From Streptomyces griseoluteus (GTDB taxonomy: Bacteria > Actinomycetota > Actinomycetes > Streptomycetales > Streptomycetaceae): a stretch of 64,000 nt of DNA. Where the stretch lies: positions 124,001 through 188,000 of the forward strand of contig JOBE01000009.1 of assembly GCA_000717735.1 (NCBI GenBank), in the 5' to 3' direction. Position 1 is the stretch's first letter; each line of letters begins with the position of its first letter. The translations under genes and the position numbers were made by a program. The notes beneath the pieces are model-generated. The model was given only the letters and a program-made list of their open reading frames with translations, was not told the DNA's origin and ran no database searches. Shown in pieces: positions 40,847 to 50,278 of the stretch.

Positions 40847-41314
40847 GTGGACAACAGGCAAGCACTCGGATCTTGGCTCTCCGGCCCGCGCGCTGCGGCC
40901 GAGGACGCAGGCGTCGACTTCGGTTACCGCGGTGAGCAGCTGGGGCTGCCGGAGGAGGGCCCCGGCTCGATCGCCCGCCCCGGACGGCGTCTCGGAGCCC
41001 TCGCGGTCGACTGGGCCCTCTGCACGCTGATCGCATACGGCTTGATCACCGACGGCTACAACCAGGCCACGGGCAACTGGGCCCTCGGCCTTCTCCTCCT
41101 CGTGAGCGTCCTGACGGTCGGCACGGTCGGCTCGACGCCCGGCAAGCGCCTCTTCGGCCTCCGGGTGGTCTCCGCGCGCGGCGGCCGGCTCGGCCTGCCG
41201 CGGGTCGCGCTCCGCTCCCTGCTCGTCTGCCTCGCCATCCCGGCCCTCATCTGGGACCGCGACGGCCGCGGCCTCCACGACCGTCTCTCCGGCGCCGTCC
41301 AGGTCCGTATCTGA
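40847..41314 (+). CDS. RDD-family membrane protein
   Basis: A 155-residue membrane protein. The RDD domain starts at [20 protein letters not shown] near residue 47 and has three hydrophobic segments, with the loop [16 protein letters not shown] and the end [17 protein letters not shown]. The function of RDD proteins is not settled; some are Na+ antiporters. GTG 40847 is chosen because the frame upstream overlaps the glnA control region. A TACCGT sequence 7 nt upstream could be a -10 element for a leaderless transcript. Confidence 0.85.
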   Translation: MDNRQALGSWLSGPRAAAEDAGVDFGYRGEQLGLPEEGPGSIARPGRRLGALAVDWALCTLIAYGLITDGYNQATGNWALGLLLLVSVLTVGTVGSTPGKRLFGLRVVSARGGRLGLPRVALRSLLVCLAIPALIWDRDGRGLHDRLSGAVQVRI

Positions 41315-41350
41315 CCGGCGGCATGGCGGCGGCCCATCGGCGGCACAGAG

Positions 41351-41384
41351 GAAGGGCCCCGGACCGTGTGGTCCGGGGCCCTTC
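41351..41384. terminator. Bidirectional terminator between RDD and DUF4191 genes
   Basis: A 15-bp perfect stem (GAAGGGCCCCGGACC 41351-41365, GGTCCGGGGCCCTTC 41370-41384) with a GTGT loop lies between convergent stop codons. Confidence 0.88.
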
Positions 41385-41405
41385 TCGTGTACTGGGTCGG
41401 GCGCG

Positions 41406-42110
41406 TCAGCGCATCTTTCCGCCCCGCGGCATCCGCATGCCCTTCGGCATCGGACCCTTCGGCAGCGGCATGTTGCTCATCAGGTCGCCCATCGCCCGCA
41501 GCCGGTCGTTGGCCGCCGTCACCTGCGGGCCGGTGAGCACCCGAGGCAGCTTGAGCATGGTCGTACGGACCTTCTTCAGCGGCACCTGGCCCTCGCCGTC
41601 ACCGACGATGATGTCGTGCACCGGCACGTCCACCACGACCCGGTTCATCCGCTTCTTCTCGGCCGCCAGCAGAGGCTTCACCCGGTTCGGGTTGCCCTCC
41701 GCCACCAGCACGATGCCGGCCCGGCCGACCGCCCGGTGCACGACGTCCTGGCTGCGGTTCATCGCGACCGCGGGGGTCGTCGTCCAGCCGCGCCCGACGT
41801 TCTGCAGCACCGCCGCGGCCGCGCCGGGCTGGCCCTCCATCTGTCCGAAGGCCGCGCGCTCGGCGCGCCGCCCGAACACGATGGCCGCCGCCAGGAGCGC
41901 CAGGACGAAGCCCAGGATGCCCAGGTAGACCGGGTGCCCGATCAGGAAGCCGATCGCGAGGAGGACACCGAGTACGACGATGCCCACGCCTGCGACGACA
42001 AGTCCGACCTTAGGGTCGGCCTTTCGGGTCATCTTGTACGTGAGGGCGATCTGCTTGAGCCGCCCCTGGTTCGCAGCGTCAGCGCTGCCCGTGTTTGCCT
42101 TCCTCGCCAT
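41406..42110 (-). CDS. DUF4191 membrane protein
   Basis: A 234-residue protein with two membrane spans near residues 35-80 (VGLVVAGVGIVVLGVLLAIG and YLGILGFVLALLAAAIVF) between a short cytosolic start (MARKANTGSADAANQGRLKQ) and a long cytosolic domain. The C-terminus is rich in Met, Pro, Lys and Gly (MPLPKGPMPKGMRMPRGG). The family is conserved next to lipA in actinobacteria but has no assigned function. A short gene and lipA lie upstream on the same strand. Confidence 0.88.
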   Translation of the reverse strand: MARKANTGSADAANQGRLKQIALTYKMTRKADPKVGLVVAGVGIVVLGVLLAIGFLIGHPVYLGILGFVLALLAAAIVFGRRAERAAFGQMEGQPGAAAAVLQNVGRGWTTTPAVAMNRSQDVVHRAVGRAGIVLVAEGNPNRVKPLLAAEKKRMNRVVVDVPVHDIIVGDGEGQVPLKKVRTTMLKLPRVLTGPQVTAANDRLRAMGDLMSNMPLPKGPMPKGMRMPRGGKMR

Positions 42111-42120
42111 GTCCAGAAGT

Positions 42121-42336
42121 TTACGTGGCCCGGGAAGTCCGGCCCGACGCGACCTCCATCACGTGCTGGGCCTCGACCCTGTCCTTGGCGCGGCGGCGGT
42201 CCTCCAGGACGGAGTTCCAGGCGTTGCGCCGCGCGGTGCGCTGCCCGGCGCCGAGGAGCAGTGCCTCCACGGCCTTCAGGGCGTCGGTGACGGACGGGAT
42301 CGCGGTGACGCGGACGTGCGTCGATGCGGCCGGCAT
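42121..42336 (-). CDS. Small protein of unknown function
   Basis: A 71-residue protein beginning MPAASTHVRVTAIPSVTDAL and ending EVASGRTSRAT, mostly helical and basic in its second half (RRNAWNSVLEDRRRAKDRVE). GGGAGG stands 8 nt before the ATG. Its stop codon is 10 bp before the DUF4191 start on the same strand, so the two may be cotranscribed. I recall a small gene at this place in other streptomycetes but know no function. Confidence 0.65.
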   Translation of the reverse strand: MPAASTHVRVTAIPSVTDALKAVEALLLGAGQRTARRNAWNSVLEDRRRAKDRVEAQHVMEVASGRTSRAT

Positions 42337-42501
42337 GTCGGGGTCCTCCCTCGATTGCGGGTGAGACGAGGCGGGGGGTGCGAGCAGGTGGTGGCGGTGG
42401 GTGAAACCAAGCTCACAGATCGGTGTTACCAGGGCGTGACCCGGTGGTCAAACACTGATGAAACGTTGATGCGGCCAGGCGGGGGACCCGGGGAACGCCG
42501 A

Positions 42502-42547
42502 CGCGGCCCGTACATCCCCGCTGAGCTGCGGGGGTGTACGGGCCGCG
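42502..42547 (-). terminator. lipA terminator
   Basis: A 20-bp stem with one G-T pair: CGCGGCCCGTACA-T-CCCCGC (42502-42521) and GCGGGG-G-TGTACGGGCCGCG (42528-42547), loop of 6 nt. It begins 66 bases past the lipA stop codon. Confidence 0.85.
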
Positions 42548-42612
42548 CCGGATCCGGCCACTACCGGCCGGTCACTTCTTGTGCTCGGTTTCACGCAGCC
42601 TGCAAGCCTCGC

Positions 42613-43560
42613 TCAAGCGCGGCTGCGGTGCTCCATCGCCTGCTGGAAGAGACGACCCGCCCGGTACGAGGAGCGGACCAGCGGGCCCGACATCACGCCG
42701 GAGAAGCCGATCTCGTCGGCCTCCTCCTTCAGCTCCACGAACTCCTGCGGCTTCACCCAGCGCTCCACGGGGTGGTGCCGGACCGAGGGGCGCAGGTACT
42801 GGGTGATCGTGATCAGCTCGCAGCCGGCGTCGTGGAGCTGCCGGAGCGCCTCGCTGACCTCCTCGCGGGTCTCGCCCATGCCGAGGATCAGGTTCGACTT
42901 CGTGACCAGACCGTAGTCCCGCGCCCGAGTGATGACGTCGAGCGAGCGCTCGTACCGGAAGCCGGGACGGATCCGCTTGAAGATCCGCGGGACCGTCTCC
43001 ACGTTGTGCGCGAAGACCTCGGGGCGGGAGGCGAAGACCTCCGCCAGGAGCTCCGGCACCGCGTTGAAGTCGGGCGCGAGCAGCTCGACCTTGGTGCGGC
43101 CGTCGGCGCGGTCCGCGGTCTGCTGGTGGATCTGGCGCACGGTCTCCGCGTACAGCCAGGCGCCGCCGTCCTCCAGGTCGTCGCGCGCGACGCCCGTGAT
43201 GGTGGCGTAGTTCAGGTCCATCGTGACGACCGACTCGCCGACGCGGCGCGGCTCGTCGCGGTCAAGGGCTTCGGGCTTGCCCGTGTCGATCTGGCAGAAG
43301 TCACAGCGCCGGGTGCACTGGTCACCACCGATGAGGAAGGTCGCCTCGCGGTCCTCCCAGCACTCGAAGATGTTGGGACAGCCCGCCTCCTGGCAGACCG
43401 TGTGCAGGCCCTCGCTCTTCACGAGGCTCTGCATCTTCGTGTACTCGGGCCCCATCTTCGCCCGCGTCTTGATCCACTCGGGCTTGCGCTCGATGGGGGT
43501 CTGGGCGTTCCGGACCTCCAGGCGCAGCATCTTGCGTCCGTCGGGTGCGACTGCGGACAC
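42613..43560 (-). CDS. lipA: Lipoyl synthase (radical SAM)
   Basis: A 315-residue radical SAM enzyme that inserts two sulfurs into protein-bound octanoyl groups to make lipoate. The auxiliary cluster motif is [12 protein letters not shown] near residue 51; the radical SAM motif is CTRRCDFCQ near residue 82. The end [17 protein letters not shown] is typical. GTG 43560 gives [17 protein letters not shown], the normal start, and has AGGAG 7 nt upstream. It acts after LipB, encoded 102 bp upstream on the same strand. Its likely clients are the two lipoyl domains of the E2 protein at 57696-59474. Confidence 0.97.
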   Translation of the reverse strand: MSAVAPDGRKMLRLEVRNAQTPIERKPEWIKTRAKMGPEYTKMQSLVKSEGLHTVCQEAGCPNIFECWEDREATFLIGGDQCTRRCDFCQIDTGKPEALDRDEPRRVGESVVTMDLNYATITGVARDDLEDGGAWLYAETVRQIHQQTADRADGRTKVELLAPDFNAVPELLAEVFASRPEVFAHNVETVPRIFKRIRPGFRYERSLDVITRARDYGLVTKSNLILGMGETREEVSEALRQLHDAGCELITITQYLRPSVRHHPVERWVKPQEFVELKEEADEIGFSGVMSGPLVRSSYRAGRLFQQAMEHRSRA

Positions 43561-43662
43561 ATCGGCTCCTGTAGCTTCGATTCTTCGGCGCACACCAGGG
43601 TACGCCGTTGCTTCCCATGCCTTACTACGTCTGGCCAACCTCTGGCCAGGGCCCTGCATTCC

Positions 43663-44502
43663 TCAGACCGAGGCCGTTTCCGCCGGGGCGGTGTCCGTCG
43701 CGGCCGTTTCCGCCGGACGCTCGATCGCGCGCGGCCTCAGGTCGGCGTGCTCCAGGACCTCCCGCAGATGGCGCTCCACCACCGGGAGCACCTCGGTGAT
43801 CGTGAGGTCCCGGCCCAGCTCGTTGGCGAGCGAGGTGACCCCCGCGTCGCGGATGCCGCACGGGATGATCCGGTCGAACCAGGCGTTGTCCGGGTTCACG
43901 TTGAGGGCGAAGCCGTGCATGGTGACGCCCTTGGCGACCCGGATGCCGATGGCGGCGAGCTTGCGGTCCTCGCGGCGCTGGCCGGCGTTGGACGGGGCGT
44001 ACTCGGGGCCGTTCAGGCGCGGGTCGAACTCCTCGTCGTTCAGCCGCGGGTCGAAGTCGAGGGACAGACCGCCGAGCGACGGCCGCTGCTCCACCGGGTC
44101 GCCGAGGACCCAGACCCCGCTGCGGCCCTCGACCCGGCTCGTCTCGACGCCGAACTCGGCGGCCGTGCGGATCAGCGCGTCCTCCAGGCGGCGGACGTGC
44201 GCGACGACGTCCACCGGGCGGGGCAGCTTCATGATCGGGTAGCCGACCAGCTGGCCGGGGCCGTGCCAGGTGATCTTCCCGCCGCGGTCGACGTCCACCA
44301 CCGGGGTCCCGTCGAGGGGGCGCTCGCTCTCCGCCGTACGCCGGCCGGCCGTGTAGACCGGCGGGTGTTCGAGCAGCAGGCAGGTGTCGTCGATCTCGTC
44401 CGCGAACCGCGCGGCGTGCACCTCGCGCTGCTTGTCCCAGGCCACCTGGTAGTCGACGGCTTCCGCGCCGAACCCAAGGCGGACGAATCGCAGCTCACTC
44501 AC
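43663..44502 (-). CDS. lipB: Octanoyl-ACP:protein octanoyltransferase
   Basis: A 279-residue transferase that moves octanoate from acyl carrier protein to lipoyl domains. [21 protein letters not shown] contains the start of the active-site region; [12 protein letters not shown] has the catalytic Lys and [14 protein letters not shown] the catalytic Cys. An actinobacterial insert with duplicated FDPRL motifs ([20 protein letters not shown], residues about 150-170) precedes them. GTG 44502 ([12 protein letters not shown]) is preferred because the family starts there and a GAGG lies 7 nt upstream; the ATG two codons earlier is the alternative. lipA follows. Confidence 0.95.
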   Translation of the reverse strand: MSELRFVRLGFGAEAVDYQVAWDKQREVHAARFADEIDDTCLLLEHPPVYTAGRRTAESERPLDGTPVVDVDRGGKITWHGPGQLVGYPIMKLPRPVDVVAHVRRLEDALIRTAAEFGVETSRVEGRSGVWVLGDPVEQRPSLGGLSLDFDPRLNDEEFDPRLNGPEYAPSNAGQRREDRKLAAIGIRVAKGVTMHGFALNVNPDNAWFDRIIPCGIRDAGVTSLANELGRDLTITEVLPVVERHLREVLEHADLRPRAIERPAETAATDTAPAETASV

Positions 44503-44797
44503 GGCCATGCCTCCTCCTGGATGCCGTATGCCGGATGCGGGGAACCGGGGATCGTCCCGGGCCGGCTCGGCACCATGCGTCATTCGCGCCCATGCCACTG
44601 TACGGCGGTGCGGGGGACGCCCCTCCGGCAGGTGGACGGGGCCACCTACGTCAGCGATGCCGTCAATCCTCACACGATCGGATGAATGTGGGGCGAAGGT
44701 GGCGGTACGGGCCGTGAGGACCGCTAAATTCACGCCGTTCCATGAGGGTCCGACGGGGCTGCCGTCCGGACCCGGAAGGCAGGAGACCGCACAGCTG

Positions 44798-46306
44798 ATG
44801 ACGGAACGACCACCGCAGCGCATCCCGAACCGCCAGCTCGCCGCGCTCATCGCCGAAGCCGGGTTCTCCCACGCCGGGCTCGCGAGACGGGTGGACCAGC
44901 TCGGTCTGGAGCACGGTCTCGACCTGCGGTACGACAAGACCTCCGTGACCCGCTGGCTCCGCGGCCAGCAGCCGCGCGGCACCACGCCCGCGCTCATCGC
45001 CGAGGTCTTCACCCGCCGTCTCGGCCGCCGTCTCTCCGCCCAGGACCTCGGCCTGGACGCCTGCGCGCCGGTCTACGCGGGCCTGGAGTTCGCGGCCACC
45101 CCCGAGGAGGCCGTCGACATCGTCAGCGGGCTGTGGCGCAAGGACTCCGGCAGTCACGCCGAACTCCGCAAGATCGCCTTCACCCCGGCGGGCCTGGTCG
45201 TCCCCAGCCGGGACTGGCTGATCGGGCGGGCCGACGACCGGGTCGCGCGCGGGGACCTGGCGCCCGGCCCCCGCTCCTCCGCCGCCGGCGCGACCGTCGA
45301 GCCCCGCGTCCCGCACGACCCGCGCCTCGCGCACGACCCCCGCGTGCCGCCCCAGGGCCGCTTCTCCGTGCCCCGGCAGCGCGGCACCGACCGGGGGCCC
45401 GGCCAGCGGGTCTCCACCGGCGACATCGCCGCCCTCCGCTCGGTCGGCGAGCTGTTCCGCACCCTCGACCACGCCTACGGCGGCGGCCACGCCCGGCAGG
45501 CCCTCGTCCGGTACCTGGAGCACGAGGCCGAGCCGATGCTGCGCGGCACCTACGGCGAGTCCGTCGGGCGCCGCCTCTTCGCCGCCGTCGCCGACCTCAC
45601 CCGGCTCGCCGGGTGGACCTCGTACGACATCGCCGCCCACGGCCTGGCCCAGCGCTACTTCGTCCAGGCGCTGCGGCTCGCCCAGGCCGCCGGGGACCGG
45701 GCCTACGGCTCGTACGTCCTGCTCACCATGAGCTGCCAGGCCGTCTACCTCGGCCACGGCCGGGAGGCCGTCCAGCTCGCCCGGGTCGCCCAGCAGGGCG
45801 TCGGGCCCGCCGCGCCGCCCGTCGTCCAGGCGATGCTGCACGCGATCGAGGCCCGCGGGCACGCGGTCCTCTCCGAGGCGCGGGCGTGCAGCGCCTCGCT
45901 CGTACGGGCCGAGCGGGCTCTCGAAGCGGCCCGGCCCGGCGACGAGGTGCCGTACTGGGCCCGGATGTTCGACGAGGCCCAGCTCGCCGACGAGCTCGGG
46001 CACTGCCACCGCGACCTCCAGCAGTACCGCCCCGCCGCCCAGCACGCCGAACGCGCCCTCCAGCTCCGCGCCCCCGGCTTCGCCCGCAGCCGACTCTTCT
46101 GCCGGGTCGTCCTGGCCACCTCACGGCTCGCCCTCGGCGAACTCGACCAGGCGTGCGCCCTGGGCGCGGAGGCCGCCCAGCAGGCCTCCGAGATGCGCTC
46201 GGCGCGGGCGGTGGAGTACGTACGCGACTTCGAGCGGCGCCTGGAGCCGTACCGCGACGCGGCGGCGGCCCGCACGTACCGCGACCGGGTGGCAGCCATC
46301 GGCTGA
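44798..46306 (+). CDS. NsdA-like regulator: HTH plus TPR-like repeats
   Basis: A 502-residue cytosolic regulator. Residues about 8-75 form an XRE-like DNA-binding region ([44 protein letters not shown]). A Pro/Arg-rich linker spans about 150-205, and the C-terminal 290 residues are helical repeats of TPR type ([22 protein letters not shown]). The layout is that of the NsdA family, which affects antibiotic production and sporulation in Streptomyces; this member's role is unknown. It is divergent from lipB across 295 bp. Confidence 0.85.
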   Translation: MTERPPQRIPNRQLAALIAEAGFSHAGLARRVDQLGLEHGLDLRYDKTSVTRWLRGQQPRGTTPALIAEVFTRRLGRRLSAQDLGLDACAPVYAGLEFAATPEEAVDIVSGLWRKDSGSHAELRKIAFTPAGLVVPSRDWLIGRADDRVARGDLAPGPRSSAAGATVEPRVPHDPRLAHDPRVPPQGRFSVPRQRGTDRGPGQRVSTGDIAALRSVGELFRTLDHAYGGGHARQALVRYLEHEAEPMLRGTYGESVGRRLFAAVADLTRLAGWTSYDIAAHGLAQRYFVQALRLAQAAGDRAYGSYVLLTMSCQAVYLGHGREAVQLARVAQQGVGPAAPPVVQAMLHAIEARGHAVLSEARACSASLVRAERALEAARPGDEVPYWARMFDEAQLADELGHCHRDLQQYRPAAQHAERALQLRAPGFARSRLFCRVVLATSRLALGELDQACALGAEAAQQASEMRSARAVEYVRDFERRLEPYRDAAAARTYRDRVAAIG

Positions 46307-46372
46307 CCCCGGCGCCGCGCCGCGCCCGGCACCCGCGCTCGTGGCGGGGGTGTCCGGGCGGGCCGGGCTCCG

Positions 46373-47809
46373 TCAGGCCGCCGTCTCCCTCGTCCGCTCC
46401 TCGGTCGGTACGCGCACCCCCAGGTCCCTCAGGAGGGCCCCGGCGGCCCGGGTGCCGGAGGCGAGGGCGCCCTGAGGAGTGCTCGTGGCGCGGTGGTCGC
46501 CGCAGACGTAGAGGCCCGCGAGCAGCCGGACCGAGCGGCGCGCGTCGTGCGGCGGCGCCATCGCGGGGAAGGCGTCCGGCGTGTGGTGCAGGGCGAGCAG
46601 CTCCCACTCGTCCGTCGACGAGCCGTACAGCGTGGCGAGGTGCTTGCGGACCCGCCGTTCCGTGTCGTCCGGCGGTGCTCCGAGCACGGTCGAGGTGATC
46701 AGCGCCCGGCCCTCCGGCGCGCGGCCGGGATCGACGGCGCTCATCACGGCGGTGTGCGCCACCGGCCCGCCCGGGTCGGACTCCAGGAGCAGCGTCGGCT
46801 CCCCGGTGGGCGCCACGGGCGCCGTGTGATGGAGCACCGTGACGGAGTGGAAGGCGGGGGTCCGCAGCCCCGGCAGGAGCGCGGCCGCCGTCCGCGCCCC
46901 CGTGGCGAGCACCACCGACCGGCAGCGGAACACCCCGTGGCCGGCCGTCGTGACCCGGGAGATGGACGCCTCCGTGACCCGGACGCCGGTACGGACCGTG
47001 CCCGGCGGCAGTGTGGCGGCCAGCCGCTCGGGGAGCGTCGCCGAACCGCCCTCGGGGACGGCCAGTCTGCCCCGGGCGAAGGCGCGCAGCGCGAGGTCCG
47101 CGTGCCGGCTCGACGTGCCGAGGTCCGGGTCGCCGAGGAGCGCCGCGAGCAGCGGCCGCAGCACCCCCTGCACGGTCCGGGCGGGCAGCCGGGCGGTGAG
47201 GGCCTCGCGCGCCGTCCGCTCCGGGCGGGCGAGGAGCCGCTGCGTCGGGGTCGCGGCGAGCCGGACGAGGGAGGCGCCGAGCCGGGCCTGGTCGAGCGAG
47301 GCGGCCGGATGACGGGGGGCGCTCGCGAGGGCGCGTGCCACGCTGAACGCTCCCCCCACGCTCCGGTTGCCCGTGCCCCGGCTCCCTCCGGCCGTCCGGC
47401 GCGGATGTGGTGCGCCCCAGCGCGCGTACCGGCCGTCGCTGTGCACGAGCACCCCCGGCGCGAAGGGGCGCAGCACGAGACCGTCGAGCCCCGGGGTGGC
47501 CCGCAGCTCCTCGTGCGACAGGGTGAGCAGGGGCCCGACCCGGTCGAGGAGGAAGCCGTCCACGGTCTCGGTCGCCAGCCGGCCCCCGATCCGGGGTTCC
47601 GCCTCCAGGACGGCGACGGACAGCCCGGCGCCGGTCAGCCGGTGGGCGGCCGCGAGCCCCGCGACCCCGGCACCCACGATGACGACGTCGACGGCGTCCC
47701 CGGCGTCCCCGGCGTCCGCGACGTCGATGTGCTCTGTGACGTCGACCGCCTCCGAGATGTCGACGTCCGTACGCTGTGCGGTCCTTGCGCTGTCTGCGCT
47801 GTTGAGCAC
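46373..47809 (-). CDS. FAD-dependent amine oxidase-like oxidoreductase
   Basis: A 478-residue flavoprotein. The FAD-binding site VDVVIVGAGVAGLAAAHRLT starts near residue 40 and is followed by EAEPRIGGRLATETVDG. The C-terminal GLYVCGDHRATSTPQGALAS contains the second flavin-binding motif. The first 38 residues (Asp, Ala and Val-rich, DVADAGDAGDAVDVV) look like low-complexity additions, so the real start could be later. Related proteins are flavin oxidoreductases similar to phytoene desaturases or amine oxidases; substrate unknown. It lies in one direction with the epimerase gene upstream. Confidence 0.87.
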   Translation of the reverse strand: MLNSADSARTAQRTDVDISEAVDVTEHIDVADAGDAGDAVDVVIVGAGVAGLAAAHRLTGAGLSVAVLEAEPRIGGRLATETVDGFLLDRVGPLLTLSHEELRATPGLDGLVLRPFAPGVLVHSDGRYARWGAPHPRRTAGGSRGTGNRSVGGAFSVARALASAPRHPAASLDQARLGASLVRLAATPTQRLLARPERTAREALTARLPARTVQGVLRPLLAALLGDPDLGTSSRHADLALRAFARGRLAVPEGGSATLPERLAATLPPGTVRTGVRVTEASISRVTTAGHGVFRCRSVVLATGARTAAALLPGLRTPAFHSVTVLHHTAPVAPTGEPTLLLESDPGGPVAHTAVMSAVDPGRAPEGRALITSTVLGAPPDDTERRVRKHLATLYGSSTDEWELLALHHTPDAFPAMAPPHDARRSVRLLAGLYVCGDHRATSTPQGALASGTRAAGALLRDLGVRVPTEERTRETAA

Positions 47810-47995
47810 GTGCCCCTCCCCAGGTCGGCGCGGCCGGTGGGAGGCCTATGCCCCCAACATGCCTCCGGAATGCCCGAGTTCGCCGTTCGGGTCGAGCCTA
47901 GGCAGCGCTCCCACGGGTGCCAGCCGCGCGCACCGGGGTGCGTGCGGCACGGGGGAGCACAAGGGGGGGCACCGGGTGTGCGGGGAGGGCGCCGC

Positions 47996-48907
47996 TCAGC
48001 GGGCCGCCGCTCTGATCGAGTCGTCGATCGTCGGGAACGCGAACTCGAAACCGGTCTCCAACAGCCGCCCCGGCAGCACCCGCTGACTCCCCAGCACGTC
48101 CTGCGCGAAGTCCCCGAGCACCACCTTCAGGGCGGGCGCCGGCACCGTGAAGAGGGTCGGCCGCCGCAGGACCCGCCCCATCGCCGCCGTCACCTCGCGA
48201 TTGGTGACCGGCTCGGGGGCCGTCAGGTTCACCGGGCCCGAGAGCGACGGCGTGTCGACCAGGTGACGCAGGGCGGCCACCTCGTCGTGGAGGGAGATGA
48301 ACGACCAGTACTGGCGGCCGTCGCCCATCCGGCCGCCGAGCCCGGCGCGGAAGACGGGGAAGAGCCGCCCCCAGGCCCCGCCCTCGCGAGCCACCACCAG
48401 GCCGGTACGGGCGTACGTGACCCGGATGCCCGCCTCCTCGGCGGGGGCCGCCGCGGCCTCCCACTCCACGCAGACCGAGGGCAGGAAGCCCGAGCCGGCG
48501 GGGGCGCTCTCGTCGACCGCGCGGCTGCCGGTGTCCCCGTACCAGCCGAGCGCCGTGCCGCAGACCAGGCTCTCGGGCGGCTCCGCGAGCGAGGCGAGGG
48601 CCTGGGAGATCGCCGTCGTGCCGAGCACCCGGCTGTCCCGGATCTCCCGCTTGTACGCCTCGTTCCAGCGGCGCTCGCCGACCCCGGCACCCGCCAGGTG
48701 CACGACGGAGTCCACGCCGACGAGCCCGGCGGCGTCCACGTACAGCCGCTTGGGGTCCCATTCGACCTCGTCGGCGGTCCTGGCGGGCCTGCGGACGAGA
48801 CGGAGGACGTCATGGCCGTCGGCGCGCAGGGAGCGGACCAGGGCCGAGCCGATGAGCCCGGAGGCGCCGGTGACGGCGACACGCTTGCGGATGGCGGAAC
48901 GCTGCAT
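47996..48907 (-). CDS. TIGR01777-type NAD-dependent epimerase
   Basis: A 303-residue extended SDR protein of the SDR39U1/YfcH-like family. The nucleotide loop RVAVTGASGLIGSALVRSLR starts near residue 9, followed by VDSVVHLAGAGVGERRWNE and, later, FRAGLGGRMGDGRQYWSFIS. The C-terminal DUF1731-like end has QDVLGSQRVLPGRLLETGFEF. ATG 48907 is chosen at the fold start. A role in cell division or chlorophyll-like metabolism is suggested for some homologues, but here it is unknown. Confidence 0.9.
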   Translation of the reverse strand: MQRSAIRKRVAVTGASGLIGSALVRSLRADGHDVLRLVRRPARTADEVEWDPKRLYVDAAGLVGVDSVVHLAGAGVGERRWNEAYKREIRDSRVLGTTAISQALASLAEPPESLVCGTALGWYGDTGSRAVDESAPAGSGFLPSVCVEWEAAAAPAEEAGIRVTYARTGLVVAREGGAWGRLFPVFRAGLGGRMGDGRQYWSFISLHDEVAALRHLVDTPSLSGPVNLTAPEPVTNREVTAAMGRVLRRPTLFTVPAPALKVVLGDFAQDVLGSQRVLPGRLLETGFEFAFPTIDDSIRAAAR

Positions 48908-48953
48908 GGGGCCATCCTGCCCCTTCCCGCGCCGCGCATGGCACAGTGGCGTC

Positions 48954-49454
48954 ATGATCGTGGAAGAGATGCGGATACGTGGTGCGGAAGCCGGTGACGG
49001 GGACGTCCTCGCCGAACTCGACCGGGCCGTCTGGTCGCCCGTGCACGCGGTGGTGCCCGCGGCGACCCCGCCGTACGAGCCCTTCTTCGACGCCCGCCAC
49101 CGGCCCGAGGACTACCTCGTGGCGGTGCTCGGGGGCGCCGTCGTCGGCTACGTCCGGGTGGTGCCGCCGACCCCGCTCGCGTCCAACGCCCACGTCCGCC
49201 AGATCCAGGGCCTCGCGGTCGCCGACTCCGCGCGGGGGCGGGGCGTGGCCAGGGCACTGCTGCGGGCGGCGATGGACAAGGCCCGTGCGGACGGCGCCGT
49301 CCGGCTCACCCTCCGGGTCCTCGGCCACAACGCGCCGGCCCGCGCGCTCTACGCCTCCGAGGGCTTCGCGGTCGAGGGCGTGCTGCCGGGGGAGTTCCTG
49401 ATCGACGGCGCGTACGTGGACGACCTCTGCATGGGCCGGTCGCTCACCGGCTGA
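48954..49454 (+). CDS. GNAT family N-acetyltransferase
   Basis: A 166-residue acetyltransferase. The fold begins MRIRGAEAGDGDVLAELDRA and the acetyl-CoA loop is ADSARGRGVARALLRAAMDK near residue 88. The end YVDDLCMGRSLTG is typical of RimI-like enzymes. Two in-frame starts (ATG 48954 and 48969) are possible; neither has a strong ribosome-binding site. The last 11 bases overlap the convergent TetR gene. Substrate unknown. Confidence 0.85.
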   Translation: MIVEEMRIRGAEAGDGDVLAELDRAVWSPVHAVVPAATPPYEPFFDARHRPEDYLVAVLGGAVVGYVRVVPPTPLASNAHVRQIQGLAVADSARGRGVARALLRAAMDKARADGAVRLTLRVLGHNAPARALYASEGFAVEGVLPGEFLIDGAYVDDLCMGRSLTG

Positions 49455-50145
49455 CGCCGGGGCCCGCGTCCGCGACCGGGGCGAGAGTGCCGCCGTCCGG
49501 GTGCAGCAGCCGCATCCCGCCCATCAGTTCGCGCAGGCACCGGACCGCGAGCTCCGCCGGTGCGCCCTCGCCGCGTACCGGCGCCTCCGTCTCCGCCCAG
49601 GCCTCCAGGGCGACCCGGATGGCGTCCGTGGCCGCCGCCGCCGCGAGCCGTACCTCCAGCGGGTCGGCGTCCGGCCCGGCGAGCCCGGCGACGACCTCGC
49701 GCAGCCGCTCCTCGGACTCCTGGTTGACCCGGTACCAGACGGCCCGCAGCGCCGGGTCCTCGGCGGCCGCTCGCAGCAGCCCGCGCGTCCAGCGCAGCCC
49801 CTCCTCCGCCGCCTCGTCCGCCGGGGTCAGCGAGGCGGCGATCGAGCGTTCCAGGGCCTCGGGCAGCCCGGCACCGGGTTCCGTCGCGGCGAGGGTCTCC
49901 CGCCAGCGGTCGGCGCCGCCCGCGAGGAGCGGGGCCACGGCGTCCTGCTTGGAGCGGAAGTACCGGTAGAAGGTGCGCAGCGCGACGCCGGCCCGCAGGG
50001 AGATGTCCTCGGCCGTGGTGCCGTCGGGGCCGTGCTCGGTGAAGAGCTCGGCGGCGGCGCGCGCGATGTCCAGCTGGGTGGCGGCCTTGCGGCGTTCCGT
50101 CAGCGTCCGGGTGGGGGGCGTGGCGCCCTCGGGCTTGGTGCTCAC
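49444..50145 (-). CDS. TetR-family transcriptional regulator
   Basis: A 233-residue repressor with an N-terminal TetR domain: LDIARAAAELFTEHGPDGTTAEDISLRAGVALRTFYRYFRSKQDAV. The C-terminal ligand domain is Ala/Glu-rich. GTG 50145 (VSTKPEGATPPTR) is chosen; the frame upstream overlaps the divergent SDR control region. Two inverted repeats in the intergenic region (50146-50160, 50195-50209) are candidate operators, so it probably represses itself and the divergent SDR gene. Confidence 0.88.
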   Translation of the reverse strand: MSTKPEGATPPTRTLTERRKAATQLDIARAAAELFTEHGPDGTTAEDISLRAGVALRTFYRYFRSKQDAVAPLLAGGADRWRETLAATEPGAGLPEALERSIAASLTPADEAAEEGLRWTRGLLRAAAEDPALRAVWYRVNQESEERLREVVAGLAGPDADPLEVRLAAAAATDAIRVALEAWAETEAPVRGEGAPAELAVRCLRELMGGMRLLHPDGGTLAPVADAGPGVSR

Positions 50146-50160
50146 CGTACGAAGCGTACG
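50146..50160. promoter_or_regulatory. Candidate TetR operator 1
   Basis: CGTAC (50146-50150), GAAGC, GTACG (50156-50160) is an inverted repeat touching the TetR start codon, a position suited to autorepression. Confidence 0.45.
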
Positions 50161-50194
50161 CCCGCGCCTGCCTTCGATGCATGACGTGCAGTTA

Positions 50195-50209
50195 TGGCAA
50201 ATCGTGCCA
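50195..50209. promoter_or_regulatory. Candidate TetR operator 2
   Basis: TGGCA (50195-50199), AATCG, TGCCA (50205-50209) is a perfect inverted repeat in the centre of the TetR-SDR intergenic region, about 70 bp before the SDR start. Confidence 0.5.
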
Positions 50210-50278
50210 CTTGGGCGTACCGTGGCGGCATTCCGCACACGGCTCGGCACCCCGAGCCGACATCGAGAGGTGGCCGCC

